NCBI GenBank assembly: GCA_036244855.1 | Contig: BQKZ01000373.1 | Span: 1-64,000 of the forward strand | DNA length: 64,000 bases | Source of the DNA: Temnopleurus reevesii | Taxonomy: Eukaryota; Echinodermata; Echinoidea; Temnopleuroida; Temnopleuridae | Reading direction: 5' to 3' | Shown here: piece after piece, positions 39,249-48,879 of the stretch | Layout of the letters: each line of letters begins with the position of its first letter | Position numbering within the stretch: position 1 is the stretch's first letter | Notes under the pieces: model-generated | The model's database searches: none | Told to the model about the DNA's origin: nothing | The model's input: the letters and a program-made list of their open reading frames with translations, nothing else | Position numbers and translations under genes: made by a program

Positions 39249-39470
39249 GAGACTAGAGCAAGTTCGATTGATTATAGTTTTTCTGATAAAATGTATCTAC
39301 ATTGTTGAAAAGAGAAATACATGATTCAAGAAGCTACGTAAAATAGCATGTAGTGGATTGAGACTACAGCATGTCTGATTGATTATATTTTTTATAATAA
39401 AATGTATCTGCATTGTTGAAAAGAGAAGTACATGATACAAGAAGCAACAAATGATAGCATTTAGTGTATT
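39249..39470. repeat. Tandem duplication, 2 x 111 bp, diverged
   Basis: Units 39249-39359 and 39360-39470 share GAGACTA, GATTGATTATA, ATAAAATGTATCT and GTTGAAAAGAGAA in the same order at a fixed offset of 111 bp, with about 20 differences. The duplication is clearly older than the one at 20941. Confidence 0.85.
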
Positions 39471-39686
39471 GAATAAATGAATAGAATGATGTTCGAGTTC
39501 TATATCATAATTCAATATGATTACCGAGAAAATGTGTTTGATCCCTTCTTGTGATTACAAATAAATAAAAGAGAGCACGCCAATAGTTATCACAGGAGTC
39601 CTATACTAAAGGACGAATCATGCCAAACGAACAGCGCCAAAAGTACCGAATAGTGCCGAAATGTGCCGAATTTTTGTAATCGATCT

Positions 39687-39739
39687 ACTAAATGCCGAAG
39701 CTACTCTACAGCAGTCTTTGGCACTCTTCGGCTTTTAGT
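39687..39739. repeat. Short hairpin with 14-bp arms and neighbouring TGCCGAA repeats
   Basis: ACTAAATGCCGAAG (39687-39700) pairs with CTTCGGCTTTTAGT (39726-39739) with one mismatch. Three direct copies of the type GTGCCGAA or GTACCGAA lie just upstream (39638-39670). It may be the core of a small foldback element. Confidence 0.5.
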
Positions 39740-39971
39740 ATAACCGTCAAAGGGCAAAATTAAATGATCATCAATGCTTATAAAGAGGCTCTTTACATGA
39801 TAGGCCCTGCTAGTGAAAGTGGAATGAAGACGGTCCTCTAAATCGGAAGCAACTGTATGAGCAGGTTAGGTGATACCGGTCGGTAGTAAATAGTTTATAA
39901 TGGATTGATTAGCATCAATTAATTAGCAGTAATTAAAAGCATTAGACAAACTCTCTCTTGATTGACGATCA

Positions 39972-40151
39972 GGGGCCAATTGCACGAAATGGTCTTAGCT
40001 ATCCTCTTCTTGCAAAGGCGTCTGAAATTCTTGTGTCATCATATTAACATAGACGTTTCCACGTTTGTGTCTGTGTAAAGAGGGTGGCACAAAAAGTTCA
40101 GACGTCTTAGCAAGAAGACGATAGCTAAGACCATTTCGTGCAATTGGCCCC
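39972..40151. mobile_element. MITE of 180 bp with about 35-bp terminal inverted repeats
   Basis: The left end GGGGCCAATTGCACGAAATG and its continuation GGTCTTAGCTATC form an almost perfect inverted match with the right end, which finishes CAATTGGCCCC. The interior has no protein. A clear target-site duplication was not found, so the superfamily is left open. Confidence 0.75.
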
Positions 40152-40435
40152 AGGTCGAATCCTGTGATCAGCACTATAACCAAAGGGACAAAGGCCTGGG
40201 ACAAAGTAAACAACCTATAAGCATTAAGATATAGATATAAAAGATATTTCTTTCCTACTCATTATGTGGGAAAATGTTGAACAAGAGTCTCACCTGGGAT
40301 TTTTTTTGTGATCATGAACCTATTGTTTATGCGTGAATGAAGTTGTTTTCTTGGTCACAGTCCTTTGTCCCGTCTGTTCATAGTGCAGAACAGAGAAGGC
40401 ATGCGATATAAAGCATGTCAACTTAAATGTTTATT

Positions 40436-40737
40436 GCGTCGTGGTGTAGTGGTTAGGACTCTCGCCTCTTAACAAGAGGGTCGGTGGTTCGAATCTCTCC
40501 CAGGGCGTTAATTTCCTTCAGCAAGAAATTTACCCATAGTGTGCTGCACTCAACCCAGGTGAGGTGAATGGGTACCGGCAGGAATTTATTCTTCTAAATG
40601 CAGAAGCGCCTACTTGGCAGCTATGCTATGGCCGGGTAATAATATTAGATAATTTGTCTCGCGCCTCTGAATAGGTGACTAGAGAGATGGCGTGTTTAAA
40701 TGCTATATATTATTATTATTATTATTATTATTATTAC
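40436..40737 (+). mobile_element. tRNA-derived SINE, near full length
   Basis: The head is tRNA-like, with A-box GTGGTGTAGTGG (40441-40452), an anticodon-like stem-loop CCTCTTAACAAGAGG and B-box GGTTCGAAT (40486-40494). The body contains TGTGCTGCACTCAACCCAGG, and the 3' end is a (TTA)n tail at about 40704-40736. This architecture is that of a Pol III retroposon moved by a LINE partner. The loop TTAACAA would give anticodon AAC if real. No clear target-site duplication is seen. Confidence 0.85.
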
Positions 40738-40979
40738 ATTGAGCTCGATCGAGCATGGGTTGAGAAAGGCAATAATCAATCAGGACAACGTTACACTAGG
40801 AGTAGGGGTCAAGTCAATCATTTATTGCAGAAAGAACAAAAAAACCTGTACGTATCAAGGAACAATGAAAATGCAATTAATATAATTGTGAAAAATTCAT
40901 GCCAGATCATTGTATCGAAATTCAAAGATAAAGAATGGACAAATACATCTCAATTAAGATCACAGTTAATATCATAACA

Positions 40980-43200
40980 GTTACAGTACATGAATCTATA
41001 TCGATTGTTAGACCAGACCTTATCTTAGCATAGTATGTTCATTAGAAGTATTCTTCTCTTTTCATGTGAAAGTGGCTTGGTAACAATAATTAATCAAATA
41101 CACTTTTTTCAGACATAAGGAATTAACTCAATATTCGGTCAATTCCTGTCCTATGAAATGTTTTTTTTTCACAAATTTGTAGCATTGAAATAAAAATCCG
41201 AATGGCAAAATTAGCAAACGATGCATGTCAATTAAAATCTACATACCTCCTTTAGTCTTTATAAAATACAACTTGGGAGTACATGTCCGTAACTACTGGC
41301 ACCAACGACCTTCTTGAGTAATTCTAATTTATTCGAGAGAGTGAAATTGGGTTTTACGGCGTGTATTATTCAAATGTGCATATTTACGCTCTGAGAAGAA
41401 GAGTGGGAAAAGAAGACCGGCCTTTATAGTCACCATCCGAGCTCATCCGCACCCGCAGCACAGGAACCAACCAAAGTCAACCCAAGACTGTTCAAAACAG
41501 ATTGATTTCAGGCGCACGCCGCGACACCCGTCGTAACACTCGAAATATTCAAACTTTCCCGCCATATACGCCTGTCCACTCATCGTACATAGATATCCCT
41601 TCCATATTTCATGAGGATCAGTGATATAAGATTGAAATCGATAGTAATAATAAAGGTATATTAATGAAGATCTTGATTTTGACATAAGAATCATAAACAT
41701 CACACATTCATGAGAAATATCAAACATATATCTTGGAACTAATTCATCTTGGAGCAAGAACCTCATTAGAATTACGTAACAGGTCAATAAACAAGTAGAA
41801 ATTATCGACCAAAAAGAAATAGATAATATGAGATCGTCTCACGTTCCAGTAAGGTGTCCTAAAATCAGCGTACACGAAAATTCGACACCCCACATTTAGA
41901 CCTTTGGACTGAGTGTTGTGAAAAACAATATCCCTTTTACTGAGGGATTCTAGAAACACAACAAATTAAGTAAGCTTCCCTTAAGCAATCTTGTTAATAT
42001 GTGTAGTCCTTAATAACCTATGTGATTTGTCGATGGATAATTTTTCACATTTTCAACCAAAACCCCATTCAATGTTGAAATTGAATTATCAAAATGGAGA
42101 TTTACTTCATAATGCGTCATCACCATGTTTAGACCACGCTTTAATTTGCTTCACTTTCCCCAATTTCATAAGTAATTGTTTCTAGATTTTAAATGAGAAA
42201 CATAAATTTCCCCCATTATGGCAGTATCAAAATTATTCATATTCCCTTTTATTTTATGTTTCGATTATATTCATGCAAAGAAAATGTAATTTCCTGCGCT
42301 TATTTTGCTGGTATATTTTAGTAAATTATAATGAACTGACAAATATGAAGGATCAGAAATTAGTTACGGAGGCTACCATCTCTAAAAATATTCGGTTTTT
42401 ATACATATTATACTTTAAGTGTTTGTTCTTTACAGCCTATAATTTCTTAGACATATATTTTTTTGCCGAGTGCTAAATTAATCTTGCCCGTTTTGATAAC
42501 GATCAGAGACCGTTATGTAATGAGCACGCTGAGAGTTCTTATTCTGTGGCAAAACCATTCCAACTTTTTTATTGCAGTAATATGCATAAAATTTACATCT
42601 AATAAAAAGCGGCGAAGTGTGTTCTGGAAATGGTAGCGCTGTACATCGAAAGTAGCTAATGTCCACTTCACGCGTGCTGATACTGCCTAATGGTTTCCGA
42701 CCAGTAACCCATGGCAACACCAAGCTTTCCGCTACACCAGTCATGTGTTGCTAATCATCCTTTGTACTTTCCTTTGTTGTTTGCTTGTTATTTAGAAGTG
42801 CCTAGAATCACCTTGTCAATAGTGACCGGTAATGATAAATCGACTAATGTTACTTAACACAACACACCGTGGACTGAAATAACAACGAAAGGCCTCATGT
42901 ACTCCTGGTCAAATGTGTGTACTGTTTTTTTTTAAACATTTTTCTTAATGAGGCTAATCTTCATTGTCTTACTCCTCGATAAGTATGTGTTTATGACATA
43001 TATTAAAAAAAGAAGAAAAAGTCACCTCTGTGATTAAAGCACCCACTTTATGTAATTTGAATATTAATCTCATTTTTCAATCGTGTCGGAAATGAAAATT
43101 TTAGCTATGCGGATGGATACTCCTGCGCTTAAGTAACACCCGAATACACCTTTTAAGTTAAAGCGGGAATTTTAAATACTTTCCAGTGCGCATTTGAGCA
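40980..43200. other. Intergenic, no gene seen
   Basis: A 114-codon minus frame (41443-41787) contains VPRYMFD, faintly like a TGF-beta prodomain motif, but lacks everything else expected and is not called. Confidence 0.45.
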
Positions 43201-43286
43201 GACACGTCCCTTCGCAGTTGTGTATCGTAGCGTTAGAGTGAAATTTGCAACCTACAACCATGGGTTGAGTTAGCTGTTTTCTACAG

Positions 43287-45205
43287 TATATTTTGTCTCC
43301 TGGTTTTGGCAGTTTCCTTATTTTGAACAAGGAGAATTGTAAGTCTCACTAATATGTAGTTTGTCGTACCTTACATACAGAAATTAAGTTACAATTAAGT
43401 TTTGATTGCATACTGACAAGAAGTCAAGTGAAAGTAACTGCATCAAATATAGTTGAATCTTTGAATTGACAAGAATTGAGTTAGTATGGATGAATATGAA
43501 TTAAATGTTTCTATTCTGTATTATGATGAAGTAAGGAAAATATTGGTAAAGTCCATGAATTTCAGCTGAGAATGTTTAATCTAAAGAGTTGATATTCAAA
43601 ATGTCGGTTGCTTTTGGGCCCAAGATGGCGGCGCCCATATTAAAGTTTTGAATTAATAATTTCGTTTTGTTACCTGATCATTGATATGTGTATTTATCCT
43701 GATGGTACCTTATTCAAAGCCTCATTTGGAAGCAGCTTGATGTGTACTTTGGTAACTCATTGATCATAATTTTCATATAACTAGACATGTTTGTTGTAGA
43801 ACAATATTGGGTTATGACTTTATGTAAAACCAGAATATGACAAGGGGTAATTAAATCATAGTTTAATTGAGAGGAAAACACTAAAGCAAAGATTTGATTT
43901 TTGTGATTGAATCGTGATTTCTTTCAGTAACAAGTATTGAAGAATGAATTTGTTTATTTTGTAGCATTCAAGCTTGCGAGAAGGGAGAGACCGTTAATTC
44001 AGCTTTCCAGTACTGATGCTTTCTGGTATTCAGGATGGGATGTTCTGAAAGATACAGAGTCGCTATCTGACTTAGGGTAGGCATTAATTATTTACGAGAA
44101 AATGATTGTTTAATTTGTTGACGTATGTTCTACTGCAAAGAATATATGGGTTGCTTTATACATGCTTAGGGGAATGGGTTTTTCTTGGGTGTGAATATTT
44201 ACTTTTGTAGACTTCAATGGGTGACTTCAAGTACGGTGTTGAACGCTGGTGTTGGTGTTGCAGCAAAATCAACACCAGCCTCAACACCGAACTTGAAGTC
44301 TGTCGGTGTTTGGGGTAGACCTCGCAAGATTCTGACGTATTTCCGGTCGTTTCTGCATCACTTCTGTAAACTGACCAACGGTGTTGGAGCTCGGTTTACG
44401 GACCGTTTTGCTCTCTCAACACCAACACCAACACCGAGCACCGTACTTGAAGTCACATAATGAGAATAACTCCTGGTATACTACATGGTCTATAATAGCT
44501 GTTTTGGGGTATAATGAATTCCATTGTATCTTCAAGTGCCTGTTTAGATGGTACATGTGAGGAGAGATGGTGGCTGGTTAATTTCTTTTGATTCAATACT
44601 ACATCATGTATCTGGAAATTAACGAGTCATTGAGATTTCTGATTATCCGAGGTAGTCATTAGTATGGATATTCGAGGTTGTTGATGTGGGGAAATGAGTC
44701 CTCGAGTTTTGAAGACAATTTAGAATGAATTGCGTCCTTACTGTTATTATATTTGTCCATTGTATTGCATCTATCGAGAACAATTTAAATATTGAGATGG
44801 TGTTTTGCATAGGTTGAACTGTTTGAGTAATCCCACAATTCATCGAACATTTGGATAGTAAATTGTACTTTGTATATAAACAAGTTCCTAATTAATTGAA
44901 CAATATTGATATAGTATTTGACTATTGTTTTCACCTATTACTCAAATGTTATAGAGCTGTTAAAGTTTGGTATAACCAAGAAATAATGTCTATTGATACA
45001 TGTGAAGTAGCATTCAATTATTATGTGAATTATATTTTGTCATGACATTAATTGTATGATTATTTTTCTGTTTCTTGCATGCAGGCTTTTCGTGTTTGGC
45101 AATAAAACTCTGTCGAATGGCAACTACTGCGTAACTCATTTATTTGAGTCTGGGGCTACACCATCCACCCCCCCCCCCCACAAAGACACACACGCAAGAC
45201 AATAG
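43287..45205 (+). CDS. Candidate unrecognised multi-exon gene fragment (three putative exons)
   Basis: Putative exons are 43287-43338, 43965-44076 and 45085-45205. Signals seen are acceptor TTTTCTACAG before the first and donor GTAAGT after it, TTTATTTTGTAG before the second and GTAGGC after it, and TTTCTTGCATGCAG before the third. Exon 1 ends in phase 1 and exon 2 in phase 2. Joined, the three give one continuous open frame of 94 residues that stops at TAG 45203-45205. The product matches nothing I recognise and has no visible start codon, so at least one 5' exon would be missing. An ATG at 43259 in the same frame stops two codons later. The last exon ends in a C12 run that encodes prolines. 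A foldback transposon (44221-44455) lies in the second putative intron. Chance is a real alternative, because each exon is short. Confidence 0.25.
44221..44455. mobile_element. Foldback element with three copies of one terminal motif
   Basis: GTGACTTCAAGTACGGTG starts the element and CACCGTACTTGAAGTCAC-like sequence ends it (44440-44455). A third, inverted copy (CAACACCGAACTTGAAGTC) sits at about 44283-44301, so the left third alone folds into a hairpin of about 30 bp. GGTGTT-rich tracts lengthen both arms. The apparent 91-codon frame through it is a by-product of the stem and not a gene. Confidence 0.7.
45168..45179. repeat. C12 homopolymer
   Basis: Lies within the last exon of the candidate gene at 43287-45205. 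A length error here would change the predicted C-terminus. Confidence 0.9.
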
Positions 45206-45239
45206 AAACCAAACGCTTTCAGTCAAGCACTGTATATTC

Positions 45240-45385
45240 GTTATAATTATATCAATTAGATAATTGATATAGCGAAGTCACCACCTGGATTAATCATGTC
45301 ATTCTACACTTCCAGATTTGAATGCATCCATCTATAACAACTTGAACAATGTTGTAGCAAACCTAATATTTATATTAGGTTATTA
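45240..45385. repeat. Two tight AT-rich hairpins
   Basis: TATATCAATT-AGAT-AATTGATATA (45248-45271) and AACCTAATA-TTTA-TATTAGGTT (45360-45381) have perfect 10- and 9-bp arms with 4-nt loops. They lie just beyond the end of the candidate gene. Confidence 0.5.
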
Positions 45386-45984
45386 TAGTTTTTATAACTG
45401 AATGCACCTACCCTGTTTTTAAAGAAGACTATAATAAATGAATAAATAAATAAAATACCGATGATTGCATTTTATTCAAGAATGAATTATTTTCAGACTC
45501 GTTTATCTTAAATGTATGGTGTATCTCTGATATTTGGCAGCAATGTACATTGAAAAAAAAAAAGAATGCTAAATATCGTTGTTTGCGGCTACCATGAGAA
45601 TCACAGAGACCTAATAACATTATCAATCCCTGGTATATATTTGATTATCAAATCATATAGGTTTTTTACCATGTTAACTTATCGAAATAAAAAAAAAAAT
45701 AGTAAGCCCCAATGATGACCAACTTCTCTGAAAAACGTTCTGCTTCACAATAGGTTGTTACCTATCAAAACGTCTGATTTCAATCTCGATTCAATCTTCG
45801 ATTCTTAGAAAATTTTGGCTACACAAACTAAACACAAAATATTTTATATCCTCAAAATAAAGGAGGCATGACTAGACAAGATACAGGAACATGGTAAATC
45901 ATCATTTATCAGTTTATACGAAATTATGACCTATTTTGGGCGTGATAGAAGACGAGGCGTTTTGGAGGGCTGTGAATTCTCAGA

Positions 45985-46021
45985 GTCTGATTCAGACCTA
46001 GACTGATTACTAATGTCTAGG
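45985..46021. promoter_or_regulatory. Two interleaved Smad-box palindromes (candidate)
   Basis: GTCTGA-T-TCAGAC occupies 45985-45997. CCTAGAC (45997-46003) and GTCTAGG (46015-46021) form a second perfect inverted pair around TGATTACTAAT. Four GTCT/AGAC cores lie within 37 bp. GTCT is the known Smad3/4 contact sequence; use here is inference. Confidence 0.3.
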
Positions 46022-46029
46022 AGAGAAAA

Positions 46030-47500
46030 TAAACGTGGCAAATTTGTGATGCATCGGCAAAGAAAAGCACAACGAATTTGAGACGTGTAATTAGATGTTT
46101 AACTATCTCCATTGTGTGTGTTTGCATTGTTAAGCTTTGATACGGGGTCGCCCTCTATTCTATTAGTAGCGCATGCTGTGTTAATCGAACATATTTTGGA
46201 CAAATGGACAATACTAATAGGCTAACCACCGAGCTTTACATGTATTCATATCTGTGGTATCTATTTAAAGATTAAGCACAATATAATAAAGCCCCAAATC
46301 ACCTTGAGGTTGTTTACCTTTAAAACGATCGTAATAGGTTTGGTCGCAACTAAAAACGGTGGCAGCGGTGGGATGTAATTTTTGCTTCTCTAAGGTTAGG
46401 TGCCCTGAGCGACAGACTAAAGCTCATTGTGTACTTTTGATATTGAAATAAATGTCGGTAATTATGGGATTGTGGTCAATTGAGAGTCAGGAGATTTAAA
46501 CGGTTTAAAACAAAATATATGCCCACCATCGACGAGAGTAGTCTCATAAATAGACTCTATTTTCCACAAGAATTCAAAATCAAATCATGCGCTCTTCTAA
46601 GGAAACATTCTCTATGTCATTCAAATTTGCAAATACATCGCTCATTTATATTCATTTTCAAATATCACGAAATTATGGCAAACGGTATGGACGAATATCC
46701 TGAAAATAGTAAGATCTGAACATGCTGAAGGAGGACGATTACATCATTTTCATGAGTATTCAGTTACAAGCAAAAATGAAGGTTTTCACTGCTTATGTTA
46801 AACACCGAAAGAGGCCACATAAGTCGAGAGCAACTTATGTACAAACTAATACTTTGTTCGACTCCTAAAGAACAGTCTTCGGGTTGGGCCAGCACATACA
46901 ACATGTACAGAGTGCTAAGAGAAGTCATCGTAAGACGTCCTTTGGTGCTTGTAACGTATATCATTCGGCTATAATGGGGTAGGTCTATACATTTTTGTAT
47001 ATCTTGTTCCTATGAGACGACATATGGGCATATTGTTTTCAAAATTATGAACATTTCTTTTTATTTAGAACGTATATTTATATCTGATGGGGTTCTTCAA
47101 ATGTATCAGGCTGATATATGGAGACTAAAAACCATCTATACAATAAAAACAAGCTGAGAAAGCAGATCTTTAAGATTAGTAATGCTAAAATGACGCATTG
47201 GTGTCAGACATAGAAAGAGCATCGCCACCCCTAGTCCCGGCTATTCTTCAGATCTGAATTCCGTCCCAAGATTGGCGTTGATATCAGTCTTTCAACAAGA
47301 CCACACACAGAGAAAGAGATGGAAAAGATGAGAGAAATAGACACGTAAAATAAAGAGATGGACGGAGAGAGAGATTGAAAGAGAAAAAATACTTAAAAGC
47401 GGGTCACCATTACACACATCGAAATAAATATACATGGCAGAAAATTGATATCACGAAGGAATGTGCAGAGGGAGGAAAACTGAAGGGAAAGAATAAGATG
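46030..47500. other. Intergenic, nothing recognised
   Basis: Short frames only. A purine-rich patch (47300-47390) precedes the (TG)n array. Confidence 0.5.
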
Positions 47501-47520
47501 CAATGTAAATAGCCCACAGG

Positions 47521-47524
<4 letters not shown>

Positions 47525-47561
<37 letters not shown>
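47525..47561. repeat. (TG)n microsatellite
   Basis: Eighteen uninterrupted TG units. Confidence 0.95.
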
Positions 47562-47563
<2 letters not shown>

Positions 47564-48000
47564 CAGAGAGAAGAACAGAAAGAATGAGCAATAATATAAT
47601 AAATTAAGCAAGATAAAGGAATAGAGCTATAGATCAGATTCTTAGATTGTTAGATTTAGTACTATTCGTATAACATATTAAACTTCAATCAGCTAATGCT
47701 TTTCGAATATCTAATTGCAATCATATATATACTTTACTCTCTGAACTTCTTTCGTTTTACTTGCTATCAAATTTGAAACACTTTCCCAATCTTCATTCAA
47801 TAAAACCAATTTAAACTGGTAATGATGACCCTCTCATTCTAGTTAAGAATGTTTAAAGCCACAGTGTGTGCCTTTAACAACTAATAAAGAGACATGACTT
47901 GTAATCAACTAAGTACAAGTCGAGTAATATTGCATTTTATAGTAGTTCAGATGAGAAAATTCAAGCGATGTATTGCTAGTATCTGAAAAAGAGAAAAAAT

Positions 48001-48060
48001 GTGTGTATGTGTGTGTGTGCGTGAGAGAGGGAGAGAGAGAGAGAGAGGGACGGAGAGAGA
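48001..48060. repeat. (TG)n followed by (GA)n
   Basis: A compound microsatellite: GTGTGTATGT, then GAGAGAGG-type units. Confidence 0.9.
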
Positions 48061-48689
48061 TATAAAAAGTAGAGATGATATAAGAGTTTTGATAAAGAAT
48101 AATATAATTGATTAATATAATTAAGCTATTCGTTATATGTAGCTCAAACTCAAAGGTAAGAGAGTGAAATATAGCTGAGCACACTACATGTGGTGTGTAC
48201 TGTTGAATTGAGCTTATCAGCATACAGTGTGGTGACATTCTCCACTTCCAAAGGAGCATTCCAGTCAGGTTTCTCGAACACTCTGATTATTTGCCTCGCT
48301 ACACATCTCCCTCCGTGTTTTTCCATTACATTTTTCATACTTTCGAGTCGCAGATTTAAAATGAGTCGATGAAATGGAGCTGATAATGATAAATGCAAAG
48401 AATGAGTACAATTTTGATAACTACAAGAAAATGAAAGAGAACATTGGAACGGGGAGACAATGATATAGAGAGACGATTTGTTTTTAAATATAATGCAAGA
48501 GCGACGGATAGAAATGGAATGAGAACGTGGGACATACACGTAAAATTAAAGCTATCAACATCTTAAACGAAGCCAGGACCAGTGGCAAATTTAGTGACGA
48601 TTTAAGAATTTAGATATGTTAAACTTTGACAAGAAAAGAGAAAAATACAATAGGATGAGTGAGGATCTAAGGATAGGGTGAAAAGAAGC

Positions 48690-48870
48690 GTAATTACGAC
48701 CAATAGCTCTGGCATCCAACTGCCAGGGTAATAGCAGGAGGGCCAATTTACCTCTGTATTCACTTCTCAAAGGGTGGACGAGGGATCCTGCAAAGAACTC
48801 TTTTCATAGTTTTGTTTCACAAAGCCTCTCCACCCAATTGAGGTGATTAAGGTGTGTGGATATTACACTA
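48690..48870. promoter_or_regulatory. Candidate cis-regulatory block with NF1-like palindrome and T-box-like site
   Basis: CCAAT at 48700-48704, a perfect CTGGCA-N6-TGCCAG palindrome at 48709-48726, and AGGTGTG (48850-48856) next to GTGATTAA, all in a non-coding stretch with higher GC than its surroundings. No direct evidence of function. Confidence 0.2.
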
Positions 48871-48879
48871 CATACCTAC

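Noticed and set aside
41443..41787. Minus-strand frame with VPRYMFD, resembling the start of a TGF-beta prodomain
   Set aside because: It lies downstream of the bmp2/4 exon on the same strand, has no signal peptide, no donor in the expected place and no cystine-knot exon of its own. A seven-residue resemblance is not enough.
44185..44460. 91-codon plus-strand frame
   Set aside because: Covers the foldback element; the periodic TPTPT-like residues come from its GGTGTT/AACACC arms.
45101..45106. AATAAA read as a polyadenylation signal of a non-coding transcript
   Set aside because: In the frame continuing from the preceding putative exon it is simply AAT AAA, and the frame stays open for 32 more codons.
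48150..48379. Minus-strand frame after an acceptor-like TTTATCATTATCAG with a protein-looking translation
   Set aside because: No good donor or polyadenylation signal follows, the opposite strand is equally open (48190-48372), and no family was recognised. Kept only as a note.
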